A stretch of 64,000 nt of DNA, taken from contig JAMJFZ010003163.1 of the NCBI GenBank assembly GCA_026225945.1, positions 23,189,001 to 23,253,000 on the forward strand, written 5' to 3'. Made by a program: the position numbers and the translations under genes. Origin of the DNA: Cricetomys ansorgei (taxonomy: Eukaryota > Chordata > Mammalia > Rodentia > Nesomyidae). How positions within the stretch are numbered: position 1 is the stretch's first letter; each line of letters opens with the position of its first letter. The notes under the pieces are model-generated. The model was not told where the DNA came from. It saw only the letters and a program-made list of their open reading frames with translations, and did no database searches. Positions 42,851-54,292 of the stretch are shown here, piece by piece.

Positions 42851-43030
42851 AATAACTCACGATTCCTTCCTCTGCTCTCCTCTGGCACCCCTGTCTATGC
42901 AGGTGACTGCTTCATGTGCCTGGCATAGGTGGAATCCCTATGCACCCTTCACCCTGCACCCTTCAATAGCTGGCTTATTCCACTTGACATACTTCTTGTC
43001 TTCAAGGATCCTTATAAGACAGTGTATCAC

Positions 43031-43639
43031 AAGCCCAAAGTCAGGCTTATAAAACAAGTTATACAAAATAAGTTATAGAAATAATTTTTAAATGATACAG
43101 TTATTTCATTTGCTTTTATTACATACCAAAGTTGGAGGAGTGTGACCCATAATCATTACAATCTCCAAAGAGTAACTAATGAGTCTGTTTCAAGATATTA
43201 TTGAACACCTGAAACATGAATTCTATTGATGACAGGTCACACAGTTTACAATAAGATTGTATTGTATTTCCTTATGTTCAGAATTAAAGGAAATGTTAGC
43301 TTTCAGCTCGATGTTAATAAAAATGAAAAGAAAAACTTTTTTTTTCAACCAAATCATGGACTTCCTGGATCTTGTGCACTAACTTTGTATTAGGGAGCTT
43401 TTGTTCAAAAGATCTGGATGAGGGCGTTTCTGTCTTCACCAGGTCGTCTCATTCCTGATGCAGAGGGAAGGCAAAGTCTAGATTCTTCCAGCCTCCACCT
43501 GGCCCCCTTACAAATGCCAGTGACCTAGTTTGGGGACATCGAACAACTTTTATTTTGTCAACCAGACGCTGTATTTGGCTTGTTAGAGGGTGTGACTAAA
43601 CTCTAAGACTGGCCCATTTTATTCTGGAAGAGACTCTAG
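43031..43639. other. Non-coding DNA, AT-rich
   Basis: No named repeat. AT-rich with a T run at 43338-43346. No exon recognised. Confidence 0.4.
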
Positions 43640-44000
43640 CTATTCCATTGAGCCTCATGGCTCATTTGTGTTTGTTGTGCAACAAAGCACTCAGATGCAA
43701 TTACAGCGACATGCCGAAGCACAGGAGACCCTCTATGTGTGGAGACAGTGATATTCCAACCACAGAGGCGACATATTGCCCTATTCAGAGTAGTTGCTTA
43801 ATTTTTCTCATTTACAAACAGGCTTTGCATAGCCAACCTTTAATTAAGACTCAGTTTGCTTTTCAAAAGCAATGCATTCTAATAGGTACCATCTGGGCTG
43901 GGGTGGGGGCACTGCAGAAATTATAACTACAGCTGCAAAACCATGCGCCTTGCAGCTGGCTGTCCATGAAGGCCTTTGGGAAGAGAATTGTTTCCATGTG
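43640..44000. promoter_or_regulatory. Repeat-free block, candidate conserved element
   Basis: Repeat-free with 'cagatgcaattacagcg', 'aacaggctttgcatagcc' and 'cctttaattaagactc' strings (homeodomain/POU-like). A plus frame of 92 residues at 43648-43926 has no recognisable domain. Regulatory role is inferred from composition only. Confidence 0.25.
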
Positions 44001-45007
44001 TTTGGGAGACCAGGGCATGCCTAGCTTCAAAGCCAAGCCATAGAGCCAAGACGCTGGCTTTTGCCTTCTCGTGTGAAGAGAAGACAGGAAGAGGCAAGAA
44101 GCAAGGCAGAGATTGACTCCATTGCCCTCAGCCTTGGGATTCCATCACTTCAGGACTAAGAAGCCACTGAGGGTTTGTTTAAAAGAATTTGGACAGCAGC
44201 TCAGATCCTAGGCTGTGGAAGGAAGGATCTTAGTTATTGGTGTTTCTATGGAGTCAAACATCTTGGTACTTGAAAAGTCTAAGTGTTTCTGTAACAGCCC
44301 AGCCCTTCCCACTCAGGGCTTCCAGATAAAGCAGCATTCCCAATTGCATTAGAGTTTCAGAGAAACAATGATAAATTTTAATATCAGTATGTCCCAAGAT
44401 ACATACTAAAATCATTCACGTGTATCATTTGTTCTTTATGTGAAGAGCAAATCCAAATGAATGTCTTAATTTCTTATTAACTAAATCTGGAACCTCTCCT
44501 TCCACTTAAACTGATTTTTAGATCCTTTCCTCCGTATCTTTGTAGAGAGATGCTGGGCCCACTTGGGACATATTGAGGCCACCATAAGGGCTACATGAAC
44601 TTGGGGAACTGAAAGGGCCAAGAAAGGGCTTCCTTCCTTTTAAAAGGGTTTCCGACTCAGACCTACTTTCTGGCGGGGGGCTGACGAAAATCATAGCTGC
44701 CGTTCCATCAGACCCTATTCTAGGCACTTAGAAATTCAAGTATTTCCCAAGCCAGTTAGTCATGATTTCCCAGGCACCATTCCAGCCAGCCACCCTGGCT
44801 CCTCCTTTCCCTCTGACCATCCACCTTCCCTACTCAGTAATGTACAGGGCACAACTAAGGGCATCTAGACTCTGGACTAGTGGTTTAATCAGTGTCCTGG
44901 TTGTTCAGTATTTGTGGTTCACTGTAGTTGGATAAATTCACTTTTCCTTTTGTCCAAGAATGCCCACATCAGAAGGTCGCTGTAAGATTTAAGTGAAAAA
45001 CTGTGAA
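44001..45007. other. Non-coding DNA, nothing firmly recognised
   Basis: The 44380-44510 part is AT-rich and single-copy in appearance. At 44965-45005 'gtcgctgtaagatttaagtg' may be a MIR tail. No exon recognised. Confidence 0.4.
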
Positions 45008-45250
45008 AGCCAGGCATGGCAGTGTAGGCCTATGGTCCTGGCTACATAGGAGGTTGAGGCAGGAAGCAGCAAGTTTAAGGTTTTCCTAGGCTACAGAGGG
45101 AGTTACAGGCTAACCTGGTGACGTAGTGAGGTGACCACACCTCAAAATTTTAAAAAGCAAAAGGAGGATACTGTAACTTAACCCAGTGAGAGAGAACTTG
45201 ACTAGCATTGTGTGAGACCCTGGGTTCGATCCTCAGTACAGAAAGAAAGA
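45008..45250 (+). mobile_element. B4 SINE, full-length layout
   Basis: Plus-strand B4: B1-like half ('gccaggcatggcagtgtagg', 'ggaggttgaggcaggaagc') then ID half ('taacccagtgagagagaac', 'ctgggttcgatcctcagtac') and a GAAA-rich tail. Confidence 0.85.
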
Positions 45251-46429
45251 CGGAAGGAAAGAGAGAAGAACTGTGTGATTCAGGTCCTCAGACACATACG
45301 GAGTCAGTGAATGAGTAAATTCATCAATTCATGCAATCCATATGTTATTTACAAAGAAGAACTTTGGGTCTTTGAACGTAGCAAAATCTCATTCCACCCC
45401 ATTACCTCTGTGTTACAAGGTTGCAGGCACTATTTGAACTTCAAGAAATCCTTAAGATCATCCCTATTCTACTTCACATAGACGAAAAACTGAGCTATGG
45501 CATAATTTACTGAATTCTCTAAGCTAGGCAACTCATGTGCATTGAGCCTTGAGGGACTACTGGGAATATCTTTTGCTCTAAAGCATCCCTTTCATCCACT
45601 GACCACAAAGACTGAAACTCCACCATTAGTGTTTCAGCCATCTTAAAATACTGAACTGAAAGCTTACCAAGATACTTCTCAAGGTGTACTCTCTTTTAAA
45701 AAGCTAGTAATGACCCGGTGTCAACCCGAGAGCCTTCGATGTTGGGCTAGGGCACTAGTAGACAGGGCTTTCTAAAAGAATCAGAAAGGAGACCTGGGGC
45801 ACACTAGAGTCACATGTGACCAATTTGAAAAATTTGTGACAAGCCAGCTATGCATTAAATTGTCCCACTGGGCCAGTTGTACATTTATGCTCTTGCATAA
45901 TACAGAAAGACAAAGAGCACAAATACCAACTGATCATCTCATTGAAAAGAGCTTCTAAGGAGAAAGTCAGACCCCTTGGTGCCGTCTCACACTAAGCGAA
46001 GCTAACAGTCTTTCTTACACTGGTGACCAAGGGTTTTTCAACTGGGTAGATGCAAATATTTTTCACAGATCTACAAAGCATAGATGATGAAACAAAGCTT
46101 CAAAATATCCAGAGGCAAAATGTAGCTGAGATCGCTTCTATTTACATCTACAAATTGGTTCCACTGTCTGGGTTAATGCTAACTGCTGGGGTTTAAGTAT
46201 CCCCCATATTTGGCTGTGACTTTTGTATTCCATCCATGTGCAGTATTTTGAGGCCAGGATACAGCTAACCAGTTGCTAGTAGAGACAAAACCATTTTCCC
46301 TGGAACATACAATACAAAATCCAAATCATTTCATTGGCTTAGTTTGGAAGATCACAGTTAAGGAAATAAAGAAGCATCTATAAAAACCAGGATGAAATTC
46401 TGTTATCCTTCTTCAAATATCAATACTGG
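45251..46429. other. Non-coding DNA, unique-looking
   Basis: About 1.2 kb with no recognised repeat, low complexity or exon. Moderately AT-rich. The right end (46300-46430) grades into the candidate element that follows. Confidence 0.4.
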
Positions 46430-46640
46430 TTGGTGGCTTATTAATTACCGATGAATGATCACAAAACGAGAAAGGATTTTTCCCATCAGAGCCTAATTAG
46501 TTTCATTGTCTGCTCCCTGAAATCTATTGTATTCCACCCTAGCTATCAGCTGCCTGCTTTAATTAATTTTGCACTACATTCAAAGGTTTTACTTGGTGCC
46601 TCTCTGTTTGATTTAATTCCTTTCTTTCTTTCTTTTTTTT
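46430..46640. promoter_or_regulatory. Homeodomain-motif cluster, candidate enhancer
   Basis: Three TAATTA cores lie within 125 bases (starting near 46442, 46494 and 46560) together with an E-box CAGCTG at 46548-46553 and ATTGT (SOX-like) strings. There is no repeat in the block. TAATTA is the general homeodomain core, and such clustering is typical of developmental enhancers. Confidence 0.35.
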
Positions 46641-46873
46641 CCCCCCTTGAAAATAAATAAATAAATAAATATCAAAGCTAATGAGGCTCTGAAGATTTGA
46701 GATGTAAATATAAGATGCAGATTCTTTTTGGGGTCCCAGCTCAGTGGAAGACCAAAAATAACACTTGGAAGTTTGACTAAGAAATCCCAGGCTCCCTGCT
46801 CCCAGGTCCCCTTCAGACAGTCTGCTGGCACTTCCCAGTGATTTGACAAAAATAAACAAATAAATAAATAACC
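46640..46873 (+). repeat. Two short (AAAT)n tracts
   Basis: AAAT repeats at about 46650-46671 and 46853-46872, the first preceded by a pyrimidine stretch at 46617-46648. Too short to date. Confidence 0.85.
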
Positions 46874-47579
46874 ATGCCCCATGAACCCCAAAGTCTCAAG
46901 AGCAGATTCTTTTCAAGGATGACTTCCATGGGCTTGGTTGAGCTACTGTAGAAGATCCAATTTCAACAGACTCATGTCTGACCTGAGAGGTCTGTTGTAT
47001 ATACACACACACACACACACATACTTCCATACATACAAATATGAAGAATTGCAATACACATTTTCATCCCATACATATATAAAATCACATGTTAATGCAC
47101 ACGTGATCATACGTTTGCATATGGACTTCTGGATACATGAACACACTCAACACCTACATCAGACTCTGGCCGATCGGGGTTTCCAGTTTCAAATCTATGT
47201 CACATGTAGCACATTCTCTAACATCCACTTCTAAAGAAATCCCTGCAAGAAATTCCAGGGCCCCCTCTTGGTGGGTGTATCCCAGGGCTGCCTGAGGCAC
47301 AGTTATTAAACTGTATCCACAAAGCTTGTGCGTTGTGCAATCTGCTTTTGCCTGAGATCTTTGTATCCTTTACTGAGAAAGTCTGATTCATTTCCCAGAA
47401 ATTCTCATCTGCTATTAATCTTTCAGAACATAGTTAGTGTTGTGATATTTTCAGATATTGTTTTCTGGGGGGTGGGGGGAAGGGAGGACTGGTCTCAACT
47501 GGCTGTCCCCTGGCAGGTCCTGAGATTACTTGGTGCTTATAAGCAGCTCAGAACTGTGTGGCAGATTTCCATGCAAGGA
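46874..47579. other. Non-coding DNA with a short CA run
   Basis: A CA run lies at about 47000-47022 (within 'tatacacacacac'). Otherwise no repeat or exon recognised. Frames at 46938-47234 cross the CA run and are unsupported. Confidence 0.4.
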
Positions 47580-47940
47580 ACTTACAATCATGTTTCATTA
47601 ATTCGACGTGAATGAAGCCTCATTTCTGGCCTTGAGGAGCTTAAGATTTATGTGAAATTAATAACAGAACAGATGTCTTCACAATTTGATTCCTCTGGAA
47701 AAGAGGGGGAAAAAAAAGAGAGAGCCTGATTACTTTGAAAACTTCAATGCTTTAAAATGCAAACCCAGGGAGTTTTTACTCCAGGGTAAAGAGTTATGCC
47801 TTGATACCATCCACATCTCAGAACTAAGTGGAATTTAAATGTCAGATTTATATTAAATAGTCATATTCTCCATTATGACATATAATAAACAGCAGCTTAT
47901 TACTTTCATTAATACGATGTGTTGGACATTTAAAGTAAAG
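47580..47940. promoter_or_regulatory. Repeat-free AT-rich block, candidate conserved element
   Basis: Repeat-free with 'gtttcattaattcgacg', 'gtgaaattaataacag' and 'ctttcattaatacgatg', i.e. several ATTAAT/TTAAT cores, over 360 bases. No frame. Conservation is suspected from composition only. Confidence 0.28.
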
Positions 47941-48574
47941 CTTGGAGATAAGGCCTGGCACCTCATCAGCAGGGGTGAGGGGGACCCCGGGGTGTGGAGG
48001 AATATGCAGCAGCTTGGTTTTTCAGCTTGGTTTCTGATAATTTAATCATCATTTCCTCACAAGAAAACAAGACGAATTTACTCACACAGAACCCGCCATT
48101 CCTGCAGAGGTGTGCTGGAGGCCAGAAGCTCCATTGCACAGGAAGCTTCATTTCTTGTCTCTTTATTTAACCTCCATTCCTGCCCCGGCTCCCCTTCTTT
48201 ATCTGGTACCTGCTTGATTATAGTTTGACCTTCCCCAGCCTCATATGACAACCTGGCTATGAAGTTGAATTTTTGTTTGTTAAGGTCTAAAGGAGAATAG
48301 AATGGAGAGAGCACCTAGGAGACATCTTGAGGCATGGGGGCGCAGAGACTAAATACAGCAGGCACAGGGCGAGAACTTCCCTGCAGCTAAGCAAGTGGAT
48401 GACACTCAAAGGGGTGTGGGGGTATGGACCAACGGAAAGGCCCGAAGTAACAGATGGAGCTCAGCCTCTTATTCCCTTTATCCCTATCTCTCCCCTGTCA
48501 AAACTGGACCAAACAGGTTCGCTAGGATTCAGTCACCTCTGAGCATTGATTCTGAGATAAAGGTCAAGAGAAGC
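47941..48574. other. Non-coding DNA, nothing recognised
   Basis: No repeat named. Frames at 48078-48314 (minus) and 48327-48610 (plus) lack domains. Confidence 0.4.
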
Positions 48575-48720
48575 TTGCAAAGACTTTGGTCCAGCCCTAG
48601 CTCTTCCTAAGGGTGTGGCCTTGAGTTAGTCCCATGGCATGCTGGACCCTCTGACCCCTCATCAGAAAACAGAGTGACTTTCCCCAGGCTGTTACGGGAA
48701 CGAATGACTGAGCCTGTAGC
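48575..48720 (+). mobile_element. Probable MIR fragment
   Basis: 'gggtgtggccttgagttagtc', 'tctgacccctcatcagaaaa' and 'ggctgttacgggaacgaatg' follow the MIR order (gtgtgaccttgggcaagtc, cctcatctgtaaaat, ggttgttgtgaggatt). Confidence 0.55.
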
Positions 48721-49522
48721 CTGGTGGCCACTGTCAACATACTTAGCCCTCTAAACCAATGGCTCAGCTTCTACTGACTCAACCGTCGTGGGTTGAAAAT
48801 GTTAGAACCTCGCTGTGTCTGTACTGACCATGTACAGACTTTCTCTCTTGCTGTTTCCCTCCCAAATAGCACAGCAGAGGAATCTCGTTCTCAGCATCTC
48901 CACTGCGTTCAGTGTTGACTGATCTAGAGATGGCGTAAAGTCTAAGCGAGGACGCGAGTAGATTGTAAATGCATCTTGAGTCATTTTATAAAAGGGGCCG
49001 AACATCCACGGATTGTGTTATCAGAAGGGGTCCCTGGAACTCTACCCCCACCCGGGCAGATACAAAGGGAGGTGGTGTTGTGTCTGAGGAGGAAAACAAT
49101 AGGTGAGAGGGAATCAGTGGCATCAAGGAATGACAGCTCTTAAGGATGCACCCTAGCCTGCCAGCCTGTCAAGTCCCCTCTCCTGACAGATGCGGGATTG
49201 CAAGGCCAGATGCAAAGCAGTTCCCATGCAATGGGTGAGGACAGGAGCGCCTCCTGATGGCTCTGCAGGACAGTGACAAACCTTCAACCTCTTCGAGGAA
49301 ACCAGAAAAACAGCATTTTCAGTGATTTCAAGTGAGAACATCTGCCTTTGAGTTGAGAATGCTACAGGCTTACAGACTCTTACCTGGAAACTCAACGTCA
49401 GACGCACTTCAGAATTCAAACATTTTTGCATAAAGGAAAAATGAAACAGTAAGGTTACTGTTTGCTGCCTGACCTCCAGGTTGGGTCTCAGGCCTATTAT
49501 CACACCTGCATGAAGACACTAG
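48721..49522. other. Non-coding DNA, nothing recognised
   Basis: No repeat or exon recognised. The 116-residue minus frame at 49153-49503 has no domain that I recognise. Confidence 0.4.
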
Positions 49523-49880
49523 GGCTGGAGTGATGGCTCCCAGGTTAAGAGCATTTGATGCTCAACATGTGGACTAGAATTCAAATCCCTGTACCTGCAT
49601 AGGAAGCCGGGCACCCCGTACCTACCTGTAACCTCAGGTCAGAGGCGACCCGAGATAAGAGGACGGTTGGGACTTGCTGACTTCTAGCCTGGTTAAGAAA
49701 ACATGAGTGCCAGGTTCGGGGACAGACCCTGCTTCGAAAGAATGGGTTGGAGACTCTCTAATGATGGATAAACGATGCTCTCTTCTGGCTTCTGTGTGCA
49801 CACACAGGTGCTGACATCCACACACAGTCACATAGGCGGACAGATACCCACACAGAAACAGACACACAAGTAAATGATTA
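49523..49880 (+). mobile_element. Composite tRNA-headed SINE (B3/RSINE1-like)
   Basis: Head 'agggctggagtgatggctcc', 'gaattcaaatccctgtacc', then a B1-like middle ('gccaggttcggggacagacc', 'ctgcttcgaaagaatggg'), then 'gctctcttctggcttctgtg' and a CACACA tail. Longer than a plain B2, as in composite rodent SINEs. Confidence 0.75.
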
Positions 49881-50521
49881 AGAATAAAAAAAGACAGTGA
49901 CCACTAACAGAATCTCCAGCCACGTCATGTTCCTATAATAGAGTACTATAGGTAGCCTCACTTGTTCTGGCCAAGGGCTCAACAGACGTTCAGCATCTCT
50001 GTAGCTTGAATGGGGTCTCTGATCCATCACACAGCCATTCAGAGGTTCATGCCCATCCAAGACCAATGATGGGTTCCTTGGGGCCCAGTTCACCAGGATT
50101 GGGACTGAAATGGAGGTAAGCGGTAAGGAGTCTGAATAGAGGTAGGAGGTGGGGCAAAACCATGGATGCCTGTTGCCATGGTGATTGAGTTGTACCTTTT
50201 TATCAGCAGCACAGATGGTGATACTAAGACAAGAGCTCAGTACATGTCACTACTGTTACTGTTTTAGCCCTGGTGAGTCTACCCACGAACTCTCCCTGGC
50301 TCCATTTAGTATCTCTCCCGGAGGTACAAATTTGATCAAGGACTCAGAGAATCAGTGGCCAAGCAGATGTACAGAGAAGGTTGACATTGTAAAGTCAAAT
50401 ATAAACCAAAGCCTGATTTTGACAAAAAGTCATGAAATTCTAGTATTGGTTATTAATGTGCCTAGCTCTCTCCAATTTGCTTTGCTTTCTCACCCTTCAC
50501 TTCACGTCTGAGAAGAGGTGT
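49881..50521. other. Non-coding DNA, nothing recognised
   Basis: No repeat named. A 108-residue plus frame at 50185-50511 has no recognisable domain. Confidence 0.4.
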
Positions 50522-50605
50522 GACTAACACTGGGGAGTGGACCCAGGGCCTCACACATTCTACGCAAGCAGTTGGCCACTGAATTAAATCCTGACACCTC
50601 CTTTA
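50522..50605 (-). mobile_element. ID-type SINE fragment
   Basis: 'ctggggagtggacccaggg', 'cctcacacattctacgcaag', 'ccactgaattaaatcctgac' is the reversed ID unit (or the ID half of a B4). Confidence 0.75.
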
Positions 50606-51194
50606 TACCTGGAAACTATAAAACCAAATCAAACAACTCTGTAAGGGAAATCCAAAGGCAAATCACTTCCATTTACAGACGAAACACGAACTACTCTCCT
50701 ACCCCCAAATTATCACCGAAGGACCATTAATTAGTCAAAAGCTTACCTGGACTAGACAGTAGAATTGGACTAGACCTTGCGTCTTAGTTGAGAGCTTTTT
50801 CTACTAGACGAACATGTGTATATATGCAATACACATATGTGTCCATGCACACTGTTAGGAATATGGAACCACAGAGCTACAGAAAGAACTAGTAGATCAG
50901 AACCGCACACAAGCAAACACTCACTGTGCCTCACATTGTCTGTGCCCTGATTTAACTATGTAATAAAATCAAAAGCCCTTGGGGCCGTGGCTCTTCAAGC
51001 CTTGCACATGACAAGATCTGTTCTCTGTCCACCCGCTGTGGGTTGGGTGTGATTTGTTCTGCTAAGGGTCAGGTGTTTGATGCTTGGTCCCCAAGTTAGA
51101 GATAGGAAGAGACAGTAGAACCTGTAAGAGATGAGACCTAGCCAAAAGGACCAGGGAGCAGACTCACTCATTCTGTAGGCTACGTTGCAAACAT
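50606..51194. other. Non-coding DNA, nothing recognised
   Basis: No repeat or exon recognised. Contains 'gtgtatatatgcaatacacatatgtg'-like alternating tracts near 50815-50840, split here only for description. Confidence 0.35.
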
Positions 51195-51510
51195 TTCCCT
51201 ATGTTGAGTTTACTTTCAATGTTTGTCATGCAGCCTTATAAAGATTTATTTGTGGGTAAATTGATCAGTGTTTCTTTTTATACCTCCTGGATTTCAGTCA
51301 TGGTTTGAAAATTCTTGCCCAACCTCAGATTATTTTAAAGTTCCTCTTTCTTTAACTCTTGTGTTTTATTGTCCGCATGGAGACACTGATTTACCTGGGA
51401 TTGATTTAAGTGTATGTAAGTTGTGAGGAAGGAATCCAACTTTATCTTTACTTCCCAGGCGAATACCTATGTTTTCAAAGGCATTTACTGAATAAGGCTT
51501 TTCTCCACTT
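51195..51510 (-). mobile_element. Old L1 fragment
   Basis: Reverse-oriented L1 ORF2/3' region: 'tttacctgggattgatttaa', 'gttgtgaggaaggaatccaac', 'gttttcaaaggcatttactg', which match the 'atcccagca.catttgttga' and 'ccttacacctt' ORF2 blocks read backward. Confidence 0.65.
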
Positions 51511-52008
51511 GCTTAAATTTGCAAGCCTTGGTTAGCAGCTGCCTTTTCAACACCCTTCATTTGCTTCCTGTTTTGGAGGAAACATGGTCTCAAACTGATA
51601 ATATCCCTTGCTATGCTTGTTAGGGTTTTTGCACAAAATTTAGATGAAACAGAGAAAACTATTTTGATTTTAAAAGAAAAGAGAGCTGTGAGCCTGCACC
51701 AAGCAGAGAGCAGCATCAAACCGAAGCTGGAAACGGGCGGCGCCGTTACACGTCCTCACACTGTGAGCCTCTGATTACCTTCAGGTGTCTACCACCCAGA
51801 GGAAAGAATCCGAAGACTGAAAAGGGCAGCAGAGCTCCGTAAGCAAAACTCTGCAGCGTGAGTGTTGAGAAAGTGTGGGATTCAATTCCTGGTGTGCGTG
51901 GACGTGTCTCCAGCCAGGACAACAGTATGGGCAGGGAGGTAATTTGAGGCTATGACCTCATAACAATGATCTTCACCTGCCCTCTCACCCAGAGCTCCTC
52001 TACCCTTC
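51511..52008. other. Non-coding DNA, nothing recognised
   Basis: Possibly the L1 fragment extends a little into it. No exon recognised. Confidence 0.35.
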
Positions 52009-52137
52009 GTAGTGTGTATGTGTGTGTGTGTGTGGTGTGTGTGTGATGTGTGTGTGTATGTGTAGTGTGTGTGTGTGTGTGTGTGTGGTGTGTGTGTGTG
52101 TGTGGTGTGTGTGTGGTGTGTGTGTGTATGTGTAGTG

Positions 52138-52168
<31 letters not shown>

Positions 52169-52232
52169 TGTGTCTGTGTGTGTGTGTGTGGTGTGTGTTT
52201 GTGTAGTGTGTGTGTGTGTGTGTGTGTGTGTT
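52009..52232 (+). repeat. Interrupted (TG)n array
   Basis: About 225 bases of TG with GTGGTG, ATGTGTAG and CTG interruptions. The block with 'tatgtgtagtg' at 52051-52070 recurs at 52121-52140, a 70-base period. Similar in style to the array at 4709-5041 but with different flanks. Threonine/histidine and cysteine/valine frames are artefacts. Confidence 0.97.
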
Positions 52233-52569
52233 CATGTATATGGAAACCAGGGGTCAGCATCAGATGTCTTCCTCTGTTACTTTCCACCATATTTTTAAAG
52301 GATATTTTCTAGCAGTTCACTGCTATGGTGGCTCAGCAAAGACGACAAGGAGGCATTTTCATAGGTACAAACACTGCCATACCTCAGCAGAGGTAAGCAC
52401 TATCATGGAAAGCACCATGCTGGACAGTGGAACCCTGAGCGTCTCATCTCAGGGGTTTTTTATTGATACCTAAGCTCCTCAGGTGTTCTATTGATAGCAC
52501 GTGCAGATCATGAGCAATCAAACATCTTTTACATATAGCCAACACCTGTAGACAATACAAAATGCCAAG
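52233..52569. other. Non-coding DNA, possibly repeat-derived
   Basis: No family named. The right part may belong to the dispersed repeat that follows. Confidence 0.35.
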
Positions 52570-52638
52570 GCCCAGGCAGCCCTTCCCAACAGTGCACAAA
52601 ACAACCATTTTAAACATAACTAAAAAGAAACTTCTACA
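52570..52638 (+). repeat. Dispersed repeat shared with 30157-30230
   Basis: Second copy of the 70-base sequence, same orientation, with a 3-base gap and a few substitutions. In both places a T/A-rich stretch follows. Confidence 0.75.
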
Positions 52639-52649
52639 GCAGTACTTTT

Positions 52650-52828
52650 AAAACTGTGTGTGTGTGTGCATATGAGTGCAGGTGTCTGTAGAAAAGAAGG
52701 CAATGTTGGATCCCTGGAGCTGGCTGGAGTCACAGGCAGTTGTGGGCTGCCCTACGTGGGTGCTGGGAACTGAACTCAGGTCCTTTGCAAAAGCAGTAAT
52801 ACTCTCAACCATCTCTCTTGCCCCCTCC
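52650..52828 (-). mobile_element. B3 SINE
   Basis: Minus-strand: TG-rich tail, 'gttggatccctggagctggc', 'gtgctgggaactgaactcag', 'caaccatctctcttgcccc'. Confidence 0.9.
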
Positions 52829-52834
52829 ACCATA

Positions 52835-53060
52835 GTTTTTGAGACAGGGTCTCTCACTGAACCCAGAGCATTGAATCTGCTGGGCTAGACTGGCTGGCCA
52901 GAGAGCATCGGAGGTCCATGTGACTCTGCCCTCTCCCTTAGCACTAGGAATTCGGACACAGGCCATGGCACTTGAGGTTTTTCCATGAGTGCTGGAGATT
53001 CAGATTCAGACCCTTATGTCTGCGTGTCGTCGTCTAACTAACTGAGCTGTCTCTCCAACC
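52835..53060 (-). mobile_element. Composite SINE (RSINE1/B4-like)
   Basis: 'ttgagacagggtctctcactg', 'ctgggctagactggctggcc', 'gagtgctggagattcagatt', 'aactgagctgtctctccaac': a B1-like part followed by a tRNA-like head, in minus orientation. Abuts the B3 on its left. Confidence 0.75.
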
Positions 53061-54138
53061 TCTACAGCAGCTACTTCACTCCTGGGAAGTTCAGGTGACG
53101 CTGGGACCTGCTTCCCACAGGGGAAGGCCTGGGTGCACTTTAATCTTATAGAAAATCCACTGAGCAAAATCATAATTTGGTACGGCTGCACTTAGCCAAT
53201 AGAAACTCAGATGCCATCTTCACATCATAATGTGTGGTGAATAGGAACTGCTAAGTGCCAGGGAACATATGAGAACCCCAAGCTCCCATTCATCTGAGGC
53301 TTTATGTGAGGGCAGCATATTAAAGTGATTTCAACTTCAGAGCAGAACTCCCCAAAGAGTGCTCCAGTCTTAATTAAAATGTCAATGAAATACAAAGGTG
53401 CACGAGGGACATTTTCAGAAACCATTCCCTTTCAACTTCTGAAAGGCTGGCTGTGTCTTCCTCCAAACCCACCTGCTGGTTCTGCCAGCACAGCCACCTG
53501 AGCAAGCCATGCTTCCTTCCTGCCTGGGGAGCCCTTGTCTAGGCCAAGGACCACCCTCAGGGGAAGCTGGAGGGAGGCTGAGAGCCTTCTTGGGGTTTCT
53601 CTGTCCCTTCTGCTGGGGCCCAGGATGACATCCTCCCTATATAACGCAGTACTGCCCCTAGGCAAAGGGGAAACTAGGGACCGGGAGAAAACACCAGCTC
53701 AGACTGGCTCAGCACGGTGAACTGAGATACAAAGTGTCAGGATTTTCTTTAACTTTTTAGAGTGGGAAGTGCAGGTGCTTGTGGGGCTGGCAGGTGATAT
53801 GACTGGGTATTTGAGGGAGGTAGGGAGTAGTAGGAAGTGGGGTGGGGCAGATTAGAAATCACACTCCTTTCCAAACGAACAGCCGCGGGCCCACTTCACA
53901 GCTGCTTACACGGGGAATACAAGCCTGCTGTCTTCTGGCCTTAAAAAAAGTGCCATGATTCTTCTTCATTTTTAAGATGTGATATTTCTGCTGATATCAC
54001 ATTGGCTATTTATTAAATATTTAAAACCCTTCGTGTGTCAATTGTATGACAAAAGTAAACCAGACATATAGATGAACTACAGTCCCCATTTATAGAATGG
54101 GAGTGCTGGGCCTCAGCCTTTTACCTTCTCTCAATTTC
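53061..54138. other. Non-coding DNA, partly unique-looking
   Basis: 53150-53430 is repeat-free with 'gtcttaattaaaatgtc' and 'aaatcataatttgg' strings. 53750-53870 is G-rich. No exon recognised; overlapping frames at 53432-53720 on both strands are unsupported. Confidence 0.4.
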
Positions 54139-54292
54139 AATATCCATCCATCCATGTCTCCATCCATACATCCATCTACCCATCCATCCATGCATCTGCC
54201 CATCCATGCATCCATCTGTCTACCCATCCATCCATGCATCCACCCATCCATGTATCTATGCATCCATGAATCCATGCATCCATTCATCTATG
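54139..54292 (+). repeat. (CCAT)n tetranucleotide array
   Basis: Imperfect CCAT/CATC repeat with GCATC and CTAC variants over about 150 bases. Shares an exact 33-base string (54219-54251) with the array at 55205. Confidence 0.97.

Larger units (their letters stand above)
42325..43030 (-). mobile_element. Old L1M fragment, twice interrupted
   Basis: Reverse-oriented L1 3' sequence in three pieces: 42325-42362 ('caacaaaatacgtggcatag'), 42593-42726 ('attaagtacattcatactgc', 'agttttttatcttcccaaac') and 42846-43030 ('gcttattccacttgacatac'). The gaps are filled by a B1 with a long pyrimidine tract and by a second B1. Confidence 0.75.

Noticed and set aside
51882..52298. Thr/His and Cys/Val frames up to 117 residues
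   Set aside because: Same artefact in the second TG array.
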